Shown: positions 1 through 6,523 of the stretch, piece after piece
Layout: the number at the start of each line of letters is the position of its first letter
Position numbering within the stretch: position 1 is the first letter of the stretch
Source of the DNA: CAZNKO01 sp964573855
GTDB taxonomy: Bacteria > Patescibacteriota > Patescibacteriia > UBA9934 > GWF2-40-263
Assembly (NCBI GenBank): GCA_964573855.1
Contig: CAZNKO010000021.1
Location: forward strand, 1-15,011
Direction: 5' to 3'
DNA length: 15,011 nucleotides
Notes under the pieces: model-generated
What the model saw: only the letters and a program-made list of their open reading frames with translations
Told to the model about the DNA's origin: nothing
The model's database searches: none
Position numbers and translations under genes: made by a program

Positions 1-70
1 TAAACCGGAAATATTCACTCCCCGGAGAACAGGAAAAAATCATTCCCCGTTGACAATTCCGGACAATTTC

Positions 71-99
71 TTGACAAAATCCCTCATCCTTGATAAGAA
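71..99 (+). promoter_or_regulatory. Sigma-70-type promoter of the MopE-like lipoprotein gene
   Basis: A perfect -35 hexamer TTGACA lies at 71-76. Seventeen bases later comes the -10-like TAAGAA (94-99), preceded by TGA at 91-93, an extended -10 (TGn). The -35 region plus following bases, TTGACAAAATC, and the TGn-TAAG at the same spacing recur on the minus strand at 6486-6514. A second TTGACAA at 50-56, 21 bp upstream (two helical turns), has no good -10 at the proper distance. Transcription would start near 106 and leave a leader of about 125 nt. Confidence 0.55.
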
Positions 100-156
100 A
101 AGGCGTTATTTTAAACTTAAATAGAGACTCGTGGGCTGATTGGTCGGGAGGCGAAA

Positions 157-196
157 TCAGGTCAAGAGCGGCTCTTTTTACGACGGCGGGACCTGA
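157..196 (+). promoter_or_regulatory. Structured 5' leader hairpin
   Basis: TCAGGTC (157-163) pairs perfectly with GACCTGA (190-196). Inside is a smaller hairpin, AAGAG (164-168), loop CGG, CTCTT (172-176), followed by T residues to 179. The inner hairpin plus U-run resembles a weak terminator or attenuator placed between the promoter and the start codon. The rest of the 230-base upstream region shows no gene. Function is inferred only from the pairing. Confidence 0.3.
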
Positions 197-230
197 ACCG
201 TTGTCAACAACTCAACACAAGGAGTGAGCC

Positions 231-2255
231 ATGAGAACGTCGATTTGGAAGTTCGTGCTCGTTGCGTGCCTCGCGGCCTGCAGCGAACCGACCGTGCCCA
301 ACTTCGGTTCGGCTCGGGAAGACGGTGGTCCGCTCCCCGACGGGGGCACCATCGTGGCCCAGTGCGAGGAGGACGCCAAGGAGTCCTGCTTCGGCTTCAA
401 GAACGGCCTGTGCGGCGTCGAGGGGGAGCGCATTTGCGCGGGAGGCTTCTGGAGCACCTGCACGGTGTCTCCGCCGGCTTCTCACGAGGACTGCGCGGAC
501 CTCTTCGACAACGACTGCAACGGGATTACGAACGACGGGTGTCCTGCCTGTCAGCCGGGATCCCAGGTCGTCTGTACCACCGGCATGCCGGGGGTCTGTA
601 CCTCGGGCAAGAAGACGTGTCTCCTGAACGGCGACGGTTACGACGAGTGCGTCCCGGACGTGCTCATCTCCCAGCCCGAGGTTTGCGGCAACGGCCTGGA
701 CGACAACTGCGACGGTCGTGTCGATGAGACCGACTGGTGCGGGGAGTGCGTGGAGAATACGCGCCGACCGTGCCAGACGAACTTCGTCGCGAGCCGATGC
801 TCGTTCGGCGAGATGGTGTGCACGAAGGTGGGGACGCGGACCGAGTGGTCCGTGTGCCTTCCTTCACCGCTTCCGTCGGACGAGATCTGCGGCGACAACA
901 TCGACAACGATTGCGATGGAGCGCCGGATAACACCTGTCCCTGCACGAGCGGTGAGACGCGAGGATGCGGGCCGGACAACAACGTCGGANNNNNNNNNNN
1001 NNNNNNNNNNNNNNNNNNNNNNNNNNNNNNNNNNNNNNNNNNNNNNNNNNNNNNNNNNNNNNNNNNNNNNNNNNNNNNNNNNNNNNNNNCCGAGGTCTGC
1101 GACTCGGGGAACAAGGACGAGGACTGCGACGGGACGGCGAACGAGGTCTGTCCCTGCACGAGCGGTGAGACGCGAGGATGCGGGCCGGACAACAACGTCG
1201 GAGCCTGCGTCGTCGGCACCCAGACCTGCACGAACGGGGCCTGGGGATCCTGTGTCGGCGCTACCATGCCTGCACCGGAGGTCTGCACGGATCGCGTCGA
1301 CAACGACTGCAACGGGATCGTCAACGACGGGTGCACCTGCACTCCCGGAGACACCCTGAAGTGCGGGTCGGACGTCGGCGAGTGCGTGAAGGGTCTGCAA
1401 ACCTGCGACGCACAGGGACGCTGGGGCGACTGCCTCGGCGACACCGGTCCGGACACCGAGGTCTGCGACTCGGGGAACAAGGACGAGGACTGCGACGGGA
1501 CGGCGAACGAAGGGTGTGTCTGCACGGCCGGAACGTTCCTCATTTGCACCACGGGCCTCCTCGGCCAGTGTGCCTACGGAGGGATGTCTTGTCTGGACAA
1601 TGGCAGCGGTTACACGCAGGTGTGCGAGCCGTTGCTGGCGCCTGAACCCGAAGCCTGCGGGGACGGTCTCGACAACGACTGCGACGGGGTGGTGGATGAA
1701 GGGTGTGCTTGCACGCCCGACGACCTCCTCTACGTCTGCGATACCGGTCGTTCGGGGATCTGCGGGCCAGGGATCATGCACTGTGATCTTCTGGGCAACG
1801 GCCCGACGGGCATCTGCGAGCCGGTCGTCCTGCTGTCTTCGCCTGAAGTTTGCGGGGACGGTCTCGACAACGACTGCGACGGGGTGGTGGACAACGGATG
1901 CGCCTGTACGGCGGATTCGCTCATCCTCTGCTCCACCGGTCTCCTCGGTCAGTGCGCCCGCGGGGTCATGGCCTGTCTCGCGGACGGCTCGGGCTACTCC
2001 GGCGTCTGCGAGCCGACCATCGGTCCGGTGTTGGAGCTCTGCGGCAACTGGCTGGATGACAACTGCAACGGGCAGGTGGATGAGGGTTGTGCCTGTGAAC
2101 CCGGATCGTTCATCCTCTGTTCCACGGGCCTGCTTGGAGAGTGCTCGCGCGGGGCGATGCGTTGTCTCGCGGACGGCTCGNNNNNNNNNNCGGAGGAGTG
2201 CGGCAACGGGCTGGACGACGACTGCAACGGCGCCATCGACAACGGCTGTCCGTGA
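231..2255 (+). CDS. Cysteine-rich MopE-like repeat lipoprotein
   Basis: Likely an exported, lipid-anchored surface protein. AAGGAG at 219-224 lies six bases before the ATG and fixes the start. The N-terminus has a basic residue, a hydrophobic stretch (residues 5-16) and a lipobox LAAC ending in Cys17. The rest is a chain of repeats of the form E-x-C-(G/D)-x-x-x-D-N-D-C-(D/N)-G-x-x-(D/N)-x-G-C, at least ten visible, separated by cysteine-rich linkers with motifs such as CSTGLLGQC and GxQTCxxGxWGxC. This matches the Pfam MopE-type metal-binding repeat (Cu-binding_MopE family); the DNDCDG loops suggest Ca2+ or other metal binding, and the paired cysteines suggest disulfides outside the cell. The last repeat runs to the TGA, so there is no C-terminal anchor domain. 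Two N-gaps (100 and 10) interrupt it; the frame agrees on both sides but true length and repeat number are unknown. It is monocistronic. Its linker style resembles myxobacterial proteins, so transfer is possible but untested. Confidence 0.85.
   Translation: MRTSIWKFVLVACLAACSEPTVPNFGSAREDGGPLPDGGTIVAQCEEDAKESCFGFKNGLCGVEGERICAGGFWSTCTVSPPASHEDCADLFDNDCNGITNDGCPACQPGSQVVCTTGMPGVCTSGKKTCLLNGDGYDECVPDVLISQPEVCGNGLDDNCDGRVDETDWCGECVENTRRPCQTNFVASRCSFGEMVCTKVGTRTEWSVCLPSPLPSDEICGDNIDNDCDGAPDNTCPCTSGETRGCGPDNNVGXXXXXXXXXXXXXXXXXXXXXXXXXXXXXXXXXXEVCDSGNKDEDCDGTANEVCPCTSGETRGCGPDNNVGACVVGTQTCTNGAWGSCVGATMPAPEVCTDRVDNDCNGIVNDGCTCTPGDTLKCGSDVGECVKGLQTCDAQGRWGDCLGDTGPDTEVCDSGNKDEDCDGTANEGCVCTAGTFLICTTGLLGQCAYGGMSCLDNGSGYTQVCEPLLAPEPEACGDGLDNDCDGVVDEGCACTPDDLLYVCDTGRSGICGPGIMHCDLLGNGPTGICEPVVLLSSPEVCGDGLDNDCDGVVDNGCACTADSLILCSTGLLGQCARGVMACLADGSGYSGVCEPTIGPVLELCGNWLDDNCNGQVDEGCACEPGSFILCSTGLLGECSRGAMRCLADGSXXXXEECGNGLDDDCNGAIDNGCP
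935..989 (+). repeat. Exact 55-bp repeat ending at the first gap (other copy 1148-1202)
   Basis: Bases 935-989 are identical to 1148-1202 and encode the linker start CPCTSGETRGCGPDNNVG. The identity stops at 934/1147 (c versus t) on the left and at the N-run on the right. This is an internal duplication of the lipoprotein gene and also the likely reason the assembly broke here. Confidence 0.95.
990..1089. other. Scaffold gap of 100 N inside the lipoprotein gene
   Basis: Exactly 100 Ns, the usual placeholder for an unknown distance. By comparison with the intact unit after 1202, the simplest fill is one linker of about 25-30 residues between CGPDNNVG and EVCDSGNKD, which would be close to the placeholder length. 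More repeats could be missing. Reading frame agrees across the gap if its true length is 1 modulo 3. Confidence 0.95.
1090..1144 (+). repeat. Exact 55-bp repeat starting at the first gap (other copy 1456-1510)
   Basis: Bases 1090-1144 are identical to 1456-1510 and encode the repeat core EVCDSGNKDEDCDGTANE. The identity ends at 1145/1511 (g versus a). It starts exactly at the first base after the gap, as the 935-989 copy ends exactly at the last base before it. Confidence 0.95.
1656..1696 (+). repeat. Exact 41-bp repeat (other copy 1851-1891)
   Basis: Bases 1656-1696 equal 1851-1891, encoding the acidic motif CGDGLDNDCDGVVD in two successive units. Identical DNA, not just identical protein, points to recent duplication or gene conversion between units. 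Confidence 0.9.
2181..2190. other. Scaffold gap of 10 N inside the lipoprotein gene
   Basis: Ten Ns between LADGS and EECGNGLDDDC. The preceding 18 bases also occur near 1973-1990, before GYSGVCEP, so part of a linker of that type is probably missing. By comparison with other units more than the three to four residues allowed by ten bases should lie here. Confidence 0.9.
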
Positions 2256-2298
2256 GTCGCGGCTGATGGCCAATCGTTCGGCCTAAAGCCAACCACGT

Positions 2299-2348
2299 CG
2301 GCGACCGACTGGATTCTCGAAAGAGAGTTCAGACGGTCGCCGTTTTTT
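2299..2348 (+). terminator. Intrinsic terminator of the lipoprotein gene
   Basis: CGGCGACCG (2299-2307) pairs perfectly with CGGTCGCCG (2334-2342). After one A-A mismatch the helix continues as CTGGATTCTC / GAGAGTTCAG (two G-U pairs) and is capped by a GAAA tetraloop. Six Ts follow at 2343-2348. This is a very long, well-formed Rho-independent terminator 44 bases after the stop. Confidence 0.9.
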
Positions 2349-2379
2349 ATCCCCCTCTTTTCAGCAGAGAATAACGATA

Positions 2380-2423
2380 ACCCGCCGAAGCCCCTCCAGA
2401 GACGGGGCGAAGGCGGGTCTTTT
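2380..2423 (+). terminator. Second hairpin, terminator-like, just before the next promoter
   Basis: ACCCGCC (2380-2386) pairs with GGCGGGT (2412-2418), with an inner GCCCC (2390-2394) / GGGGC (2404-2408) helix, and TCTTTT follows. The hairpin ends two bases before the TG of the extended -10 of the ligase gene, so it could insulate that promoter from read-through. The T-tract is short. Confidence 0.55.
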
Positions 2424-2424
2424 G

Positions 2425-2433
2425 TGGTAAAAT
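2425..2433 (+). promoter_or_regulatory. Extended -10 promoter giving a nearly leaderless mRNA
   Basis: TGG-TAAAAT (2425-2433) fits an extended -10 (TGn plus five of six TATAAT bases). No -35 hexamer is seen 17 bases upstream, where the terminator hairpin lies. The -10 ends nine bases before the ATG at 2443, so the transcript would begin within a few bases of the start codon. No Shine-Dalgarno sequence is present, which agrees with a leaderless message. Confidence 0.5.
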
Positions 2434-2442
2434 AAGCCCACT

Positions 2443-3972
2443 ATGGCCACTCTGCGCGCCTTCCGCACCTGGACAGAAGAACATGTTACTCCTCTGTCCA
2501 TAGGTGTTTTGGCCGTTCTCGCGCTTCTCCTCATCGCGCAGTCATTTTTTTCCGCGACCGCGATCCTCGCGCTCGTCTGCGCCGTGGCGTTTTTCCTTGT
2601 AACGGTTTTCCGTCCCCAGTGGACGATCGTCTTTCTCGCGGTCTATCTTCCGTTTGAGCCGTTCCTCCTCAAATTCATTCCGAACGACATTTACGTCTTC
2701 GCCCGTTATTTTTCCGAAGGGCTCGTCTACTTGCTTGCGCTCGTGACTCTTTGGCGGCTGCTCTCCGGAAAAGCCAAACGCACCCCAACCCCCCTCGATC
2801 TCCCTTTTGTTCTTTTTTTGATCGTGCTTGCGGCCTCGGCGCTCATCAATTTTGTCCCCGTCCCCATCGCCGCTCTCGGCGCTCGCCAGATTCTGCGCTT
2901 CATTTTGATATTTTTTGTCGTCGTCTATCTCGCCCCCCCCGCCTCTTTCTTACGCCGCCTCACTTACGCCATGTTTGCGATTGTCGTTCTCGAGTCCGCG
3001 CTCGGACTTGCCCAAGTTGTGATCGGGGCTCCTCTCGATGAGCTTCTCCTTCCCTCCGAGCCGCGGACCTTTGGGGAAATCACGCTGACCGAAGGGACGG
3101 AGCAGTTTTGGGATCCGGGGTCGCGCTCATTCGGGACGCTCGGGCGCTATGACCGACTCGGGAATTTTCTCTATCTCTTTTTGCTGTTGGGTGTCGGATT
3201 TTTGTATGAACCCGCGATCCGCAAACACCGAAGAGAACTCTGGTGGATGTTCGCGCTGGGGGTTCCCGCGCTCCTTCTGACTTTTTCTCGCGCGTCCTGG
3301 TTTGGGTTTCTCTTCGGTTTTCTTTTCATCGCTCTTGCCATTCGCCGCGACCGCCGCGTCCTCACGGCCTTCGTGTCTTTTCTCCTCATCGCCGTGGGTT
3401 ACCTCGCGCTTTCCGGCCTCCGTGTCCGATTCATTACCGAAACCCCCGGGCAGACGGTCGTGGAGCGGTTTTATGAGACGTTCAGCGCGACGCGTTGGAG
3501 AGGGGAATACTACGGCCTCGGCCGCGTGTTTTGGCTTATCCAAACTCCGCTCGTTGTGATTCCCGCCTCTCCGATTTTCGGTTTCGGTCCCGGACAATTC
3601 GGGGGCGGAGCCGTCGGGGCCTTGGGAAACGCCCGTGTTTATGAACAGCTCGGCCTCCCCTTTGGCGTTTTCGGCACCGGGGGATTTATTGATAACAACT
3701 GGTTTTCACTCTGGGGGGAAACGGGGACCCTTGGCGTCTTTTTTTACGGGTGGATGTTTCTGGCCCTCTTTCGATTGGCTCTCCGGGTGTATCGCGAAAG
3801 CCGCGACCCCACGGATCGGGCGATCGCCATCGGGTTTGCCGCCCTGCTCATCGCCGTGACATTCAATGCGTTCCTTTCGACCATTTTGGAAATTCGAACG
3901 ACGGCATTTTATCTCTGGCTGTACGCGGGCTTTCTTGTGCTTCTCTCGCAACGCAAGCGAGAGACGGTATGA
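2443..3972 (+). CDS. O-antigen ligase/polymerase-like (Wzy_C family) membrane protein
   Basis: A 509-residue polytopic membrane protein, probably joining or polymerising surface glycans at the outer face of the membrane. Hydrophobic segments lie at about 18-33, 38-56, 61-78, 92-107, 119-138, 148-164, 172-193, 241-256, 267-281, 285-300, 306-324, 362-375, 429-446, 461-481 and 488-503. Family-like motifs are TFSRASWFGF (280-289), GFGPGQF (380-386) and DNNWFSLWGETGTLG (417-431), the last two within the large outer loop and following helix that carry the conserved features of this family. Length fits the family. The glycosyltransferase gene starts 13 bases after its stop, so they are probably one transcript. 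Ligase versus Wzy-type polymerase cannot be told from sequence alone; in a CPR cell without known LPS the acceptor may be a protein or another surface polymer. Confidence 0.85.
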   Translation: MATLRAFRTWTEEHVTPLSIGVLAVLALLLIAQSFFSATAILALVCAVAFFLVTVFRPQWTIVFLAVYLPFEPFLLKFIPNDIYVFARYFSEGLVYLLALVTLWRLLSGKAKRTPTPLDLPFVLFLIVLAASALINFVPVPIAALGARQILRFILIFFVVVYLAPPASFLRRLTYAMFAIVVLESALGLAQVVIGAPLDELLLPSEPRTFGEITLTEGTEQFWDPGSRSFGTLGRYDRLGNFLYLFLLLGVGFLYEPAIRKHRRELWWMFALGVPALLLTFSRASWFGFLFGFLFIALAIRRDRRVLTAFVSFLLIAVGYLALSGLRVRFITETPGQTVVERFYETFSATRWRGEYYGLGRVFWLIQTPLVVIPASPIFGFGPGQFGGGAVGALGNARVYEQLGLPFGVFGTGGFIDNNWFSLWGETGTLGVFFYGWMFLALFRLALRVYRESRDPTDRAIAIGFAALLIAVTFNAFLSTILEIRTTAFYLWLYAGFLVLLSQRKRETV

Positions 3973-3985
3973 CCCCGGAACGGGT

Positions 3986-5221
3986 ATGACCATCATTCAG
4001 GCGAACAAGTATTATTATCTTCGCGGGGGAGCGGATCGATACGTGTTTGATATCAGCAGACGATTAGAGCAGGAAGGGCATCGGGTGATCCCCTTTGCGA
4101 TGCAGCATCCGGAAAACGCCCCGACGCCTTTTGCGCGCTATTTTCCCTCTTTTGTTGAGACCGAACGGGCGCGGCTCGGTTTTGAGGGTCTTCGCACCTT
4201 GGGCCGCATGCTGTATTCCCTTGAGGCGCGCCGCAATATGGCGACCCTCATCGCCGACACGCACCCGGATCTCTGTCACGTCCACAACATTTACACCCAA
4301 CTTTCGCCCTCCATTCTTCATGCGCTCGCGGATAAAAAAATTCCGGTCCTCATGACCGTGCATGATTATCATTTGGTTTCCCCGCACTATGGCCTGTGGG
4401 CGGAGGGATGCGGGCCGGATTGGAGCCGGGTCGGCCTTGTGCGCGGCACCCTTTCGCGCTTCCATAAAAATTCCTACGCCGCAAGTTTTGCCCAGGTTGC
4501 GATGTATAAATTCCATCGACGACTCCGCACGTATGAGCGCTTCGTGGATCGTTTCCAGACACCATCGGAGTTCATGCGCCGGCGGATGATTGCGGGAGGA
4601 TTTCCCGCGGGGAGGATCGAGACGAATCATCATGGCATTGACCCTTCCTTTATTCGGCCTCGTTTTGATCACGACGGGTATTTTCTCTCCGTCGGCCGTT
4701 TGAGCCCGGAAAAGGGGATCGAGACGGTCTTGGCGCTGGCCAGGGTCTTGCCGGATCTTCCGTTCAAGATCGTCGGTCGCGGACCGGAGGAAGAGCGTCT
4801 GCATGAGCTCGGCCATGGATTGTCGAATGTGGAGTTCACCGGATTTCGGAGCGGAGAAGCGCTGTTTGATCTTTATCGCGGGTCGCGTGCCATCCTGATT
4901 CCGTCTCGGTGGCATGAAAATTTTCCGCTCACCGCTTTGGAAGCCATGGCCGCGGGAAAGCCGGTCATTGGAAGCCATGTGGGCGGCATGCCGGAAGTGG
5001 TGGAGGACCATCGGACAGGTCTCTTAGTTTCCCCCGTAGATCTCCAAGGATGGGCAGAGGCCGTGGCACGGCTCGCCTATGATGAAGATTTTCGTGTCCG
5101 GCTCGGGCGGGAGGCGCGCCAGGCCGTGGAGACGACGTTTCACATCCGGCACCACTGGGCGCGCCTCCTCAGGGCTTACGAGACGCTCGTTACGACCGAG
5201 CTTCTTTCAAATGGGGGATAA
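3986..5221 (+). CDS. GT-B fold glycosyltransferase (GT4-like)
   Basis: A 411-residue retaining-type glycosyltransferase, cytoplasmic or membrane-associated, likely adding sugars to the glycan handled by the preceding ligase-like protein. The N-terminal strand MTIIQANKYYYLRGGADRYV carries the glycine loop GGA (14-16); TVHDYHLVSPHYG lies at 124-136; the second Rossmann domain begins FLSVGRLSPEKGIE (233-246); VGRGPE at 263-268; and the donor-site EX7E motif runs E311 to E319, then GKPVIGSHVGGMPEVV. The open frame extends upstream to 3866 but that part overlaps the ligase gene in another frame and lacks homology-like features, so ATG 3986 is preferred; the preceding GGAACGGGT is only a weak ribosome site. 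Donor sugar unknown. Its 3' end overlaps the convergent gene by 32 bp. Confidence 0.88.
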   Translation: MTIIQANKYYYLRGGADRYVFDISRRLEQEGHRVIPFAMQHPENAPTPFARYFPSFVETERARLGFEGLRTLGRMLYSLEARRNMATLIADTHPDLCHVHNIYTQLSPSILHALADKKIPVLMTVHDYHLVSPHYGLWAEGCGPDWSRVGLVRGTLSRFHKNSYAASFAQVAMYKFHRRLRTYERFVDRFQTPSEFMRRRMIAGGFPAGRIETNHHGIDPSFIRPRFDHDGYFLSVGRLSPEKGIETVLALARVLPDLPFKIVGRGPEEERLHELGHGLSNVEFTGFRSGEALFDLYRGSRAILIPSRWHENFPLTALEAMAAGKPVIGSHVGGMPEVVEDHRTGLLVSPVDLQGWAEAVARLAYDEDFRVRLGREARQAVETTFHIRHHWARLLRAYETLVTTELLSNGG

Positions 5222-6344
5222 ACGAGAGGGATTCGTACAAGAACGCGGTCTGTTCTCCGATATCGTTCCAGTCATAGCGCTGGGCGACAAAGTCGCGCGC
5301 TTCGCGGCCGACCGCCTGAACAAGTTCCGGCTGCTCCAGCATCATAGCGATATTTCCCGCAAGATCTTCCGCATTCCCGACCCGAAATTGCAGGCCCTGC
5401 GTTTCCATGAGCTCTGCATTTTCAGGAATATTTGACGCGAGGACGCACTTGCCATAGCTCATGGCTTCAAGGACGGCAATGGACAATCCTTCCAACTCGG
5501 ATGGATGGATCATGGCATAACTGCCGGCGAACAGAGCCTCAAGCGTCTTGCCGGTTTGGAGTCCTGTGAAAAGAATCGAAGAATCCGGGCTCGCGAGCCT
5601 CTGAAGCTTTTGCACATACCGGTCGCTCAACGAGCCGTCGCCCACCATCACGAGTTTTTTCGGAGCCACGAGTGCCGAACGTGAGACACGGAGCTTTTTC
5701 CAGGCTTCGATCAATGTATGAGCTCCTTTCACCTTGATCAAACGCGAACACATCAAGAGATATTCGTTTGGTTTCAGTCCGAAGGCATCGAGCGGCTTCA
5801 GATTCACGTGGGTGAGAGGAAGATGGGTTCCGTTCGGGATGTAGATCGACTCTTTTCCATACGCGTCGCGGCAATAGCGGGAGAGGGCGCGGGAAACCGT
5901 GATGGTCGCATCCGGGATACGGCACGCCATCCATTCTCCGAACTGAAGCATACGGCGGGAGATCCATCCCCATTTTTGGTGGGCGCGGTCCATGCTGTGG
6001 AAGGTGACGACCACTTTCGCAGATGGCCGCAGGAGCCGCGGAAGCCAGGCAAGGAGTGCCGGGCCCACGCCGTGGAAATGGAAGACATCCGCGTTTTCCC
6101 AGGCGGCGCGGAGGATGGACGTCAGGGTATGGGAAATGGTATCGAGATGTTTAGTGCGGATGCAGGGGGTGGCAATGCACCGGATGCCGCGGCGGTCGTG
6201 CACGGGCCAGGTATGCCAAGGACGGCAAAAGACCAGGACCTCGTGTCCGTGTTTTACGAGTTCTGCCGAGAGCTCTTCCACATGCCGGTCCACTCCGCCC
6301 GAGCGCGCGGGAATGCCCTTTTGTCCGATCATCGCGATCTTCAT
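5190..6344 (-). CDS. GT-B fold glycosyltransferase with DUF1972-like N-terminus
   Basis: A 384-residue glycosyltransferase of the GT4/rhamnosyltransferase type. The N-terminus MKIAMIGQKGIPARSGGVDR, with GIPAR-x-GG, is typical of the DUF1972 domain found at the start of some rhamnosyl- and related transferases. Other landmarks are FHFHGVGP (88-95), VTFHSMDR (113-120), IPNGTHL (169-175), the start of the donor domain YLLMCSRLIKVKGAHTLIEA (195-214), VMVGDG (232-237) and the EX7E motif E285 to E293. Length is normal. It is transcribed alone and converges on the other glycosyltransferase, overlapping its last 32 bp, so the two mRNAs could pair at their ends. No strong Shine-Dalgarno is visible; the start codon is preceded by ACGGGGT, which belongs to a long inverted repeat in the leader. 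Sugar specificity is not known. Confidence 0.9.
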   Translation of the reverse strand: MKIAMIGQKGIPARSGGVDRHVEELSAELVKHGHEVLVFCRPWHTWPVHDRRGIRCIATPCIRTKHLDTISHTLTSILRAAWENADVFHFHGVGPALLAWLPRLLRPSAKVVVTFHSMDRAHQKWGWISRRMLQFGEWMACRIPDATITVSRALSRYCRDAYGKESIYIPNGTHLPLTHVNLKPLDAFGLKPNEYLLMCSRLIKVKGAHTLIEAWKKLRVSRSALVAPKKLVMVGDGSLSDRYVQKLQRLASPDSSILFTGLQTGKTLEALFAGSYAMIHPSELEGLSIAVLEAMSYGKCVLASNIPENAELMETQGLQFRVGNAEDLAGNIAMMLEQPELVQAVGREARDFVAQRYDWNDIGEQTAFLYESLSFIPHLKEARS

Positions 6345-6474
6345 ACCCCGTTAGAAGTCTCGGAGAAAAAATTGAAAATTTTTTCTCCAATTTGTGAATA
6401 AACCACTAGAGCTCCTGCTGCCGCGTGAATCTTGTGAGATGTCAGAGTAATACATACGACTTCTAACGGGGCAT
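6343..6474 (-). repeat. Long inverted repeat in the leader of the minus-strand glycosyltransferase gene
   Basis: CCCCGTTAGAAGTC (6346-6359) and GACTTCTAACGGGG (6458-6471) are a perfect 14-bp inverted repeat, 98 bases apart. In minus-strand RNA the pairing extends to 17 bp through one G-U pair and includes the A and U of the AUG at 6344-6342, together with the GGGG just before it. On the plus strand the same position is an A-C mismatch. It could be a start-codon-sequestering leader RNA, or the remains of a small inverted-repeat (MITE-like) element of 126 bp between the outer ends. Confidence 0.6.
6362..6388. repeat. Perfect 12-bp palindrome with 3-nt loop
   Basis: GGAGAAAAAATT (6362-6373), spacer GAA, AATTTTTTCTCC (6377-6388). 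In the minus-strand RNA this is a hairpin whose right arm holds a U-run; in the plus-strand RNA likewise. It lies inside the larger inverted repeat, 17 bases upstream of the glycosyltransferase ATG. It could be a terminator-like or operator-like structure; the sequence cannot separate these. Confidence 0.7.
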
Positions 6475-6485
6475 ACGAACCGCCT

Positions 6486-6514
6486 ACCTTAGCAAAAATT
6501 GGAGATTTTGTCAA
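6486..6514 (-). promoter_or_regulatory. Promoter of the minus-strand glycosyltransferase gene
   Basis: On the minus strand a perfect -35 TTGACA (6514-6509) is followed after 17 bases by TAAGGT (6491-6486), preceded by TGC, an extended -10. The 11-mer TTGACAAAATC, the spacing and the TGn-TAAG are the same as in the promoter at 71-99. Transcription would start near 6479, giving a leader of about 135 nt that contains both arms of the long inverted repeat. Confidence 0.6.
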
Positions 6515-6523
6515 TGGGATGAT

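Noticed and set aside
935..1510. CRISPR array
   Set aside because: The repeats are inside a coding frame, are unevenly spaced and encode protein repeats.
864..2273. Long minus-strand open frame (469 codons) opposite the lipoprotein gene, and another at 638-1552
   Set aside because: The plus strand has a promoter, AAGGAG, lipobox and family repeats. The reverse frames are open because of the biased, repetitive codons.
3866..3985. Upstream extension of the plus-strand glycosyltransferase
   Set aside because: It overlaps the end of the ligase-like gene, and the GT-B first strand begins right at ATG 3986.
4064..5011. Minus-strand open frame of 315 codons
   Set aside because: Antisense to a glycosyltransferase with its catalytic EX7E motif in place.
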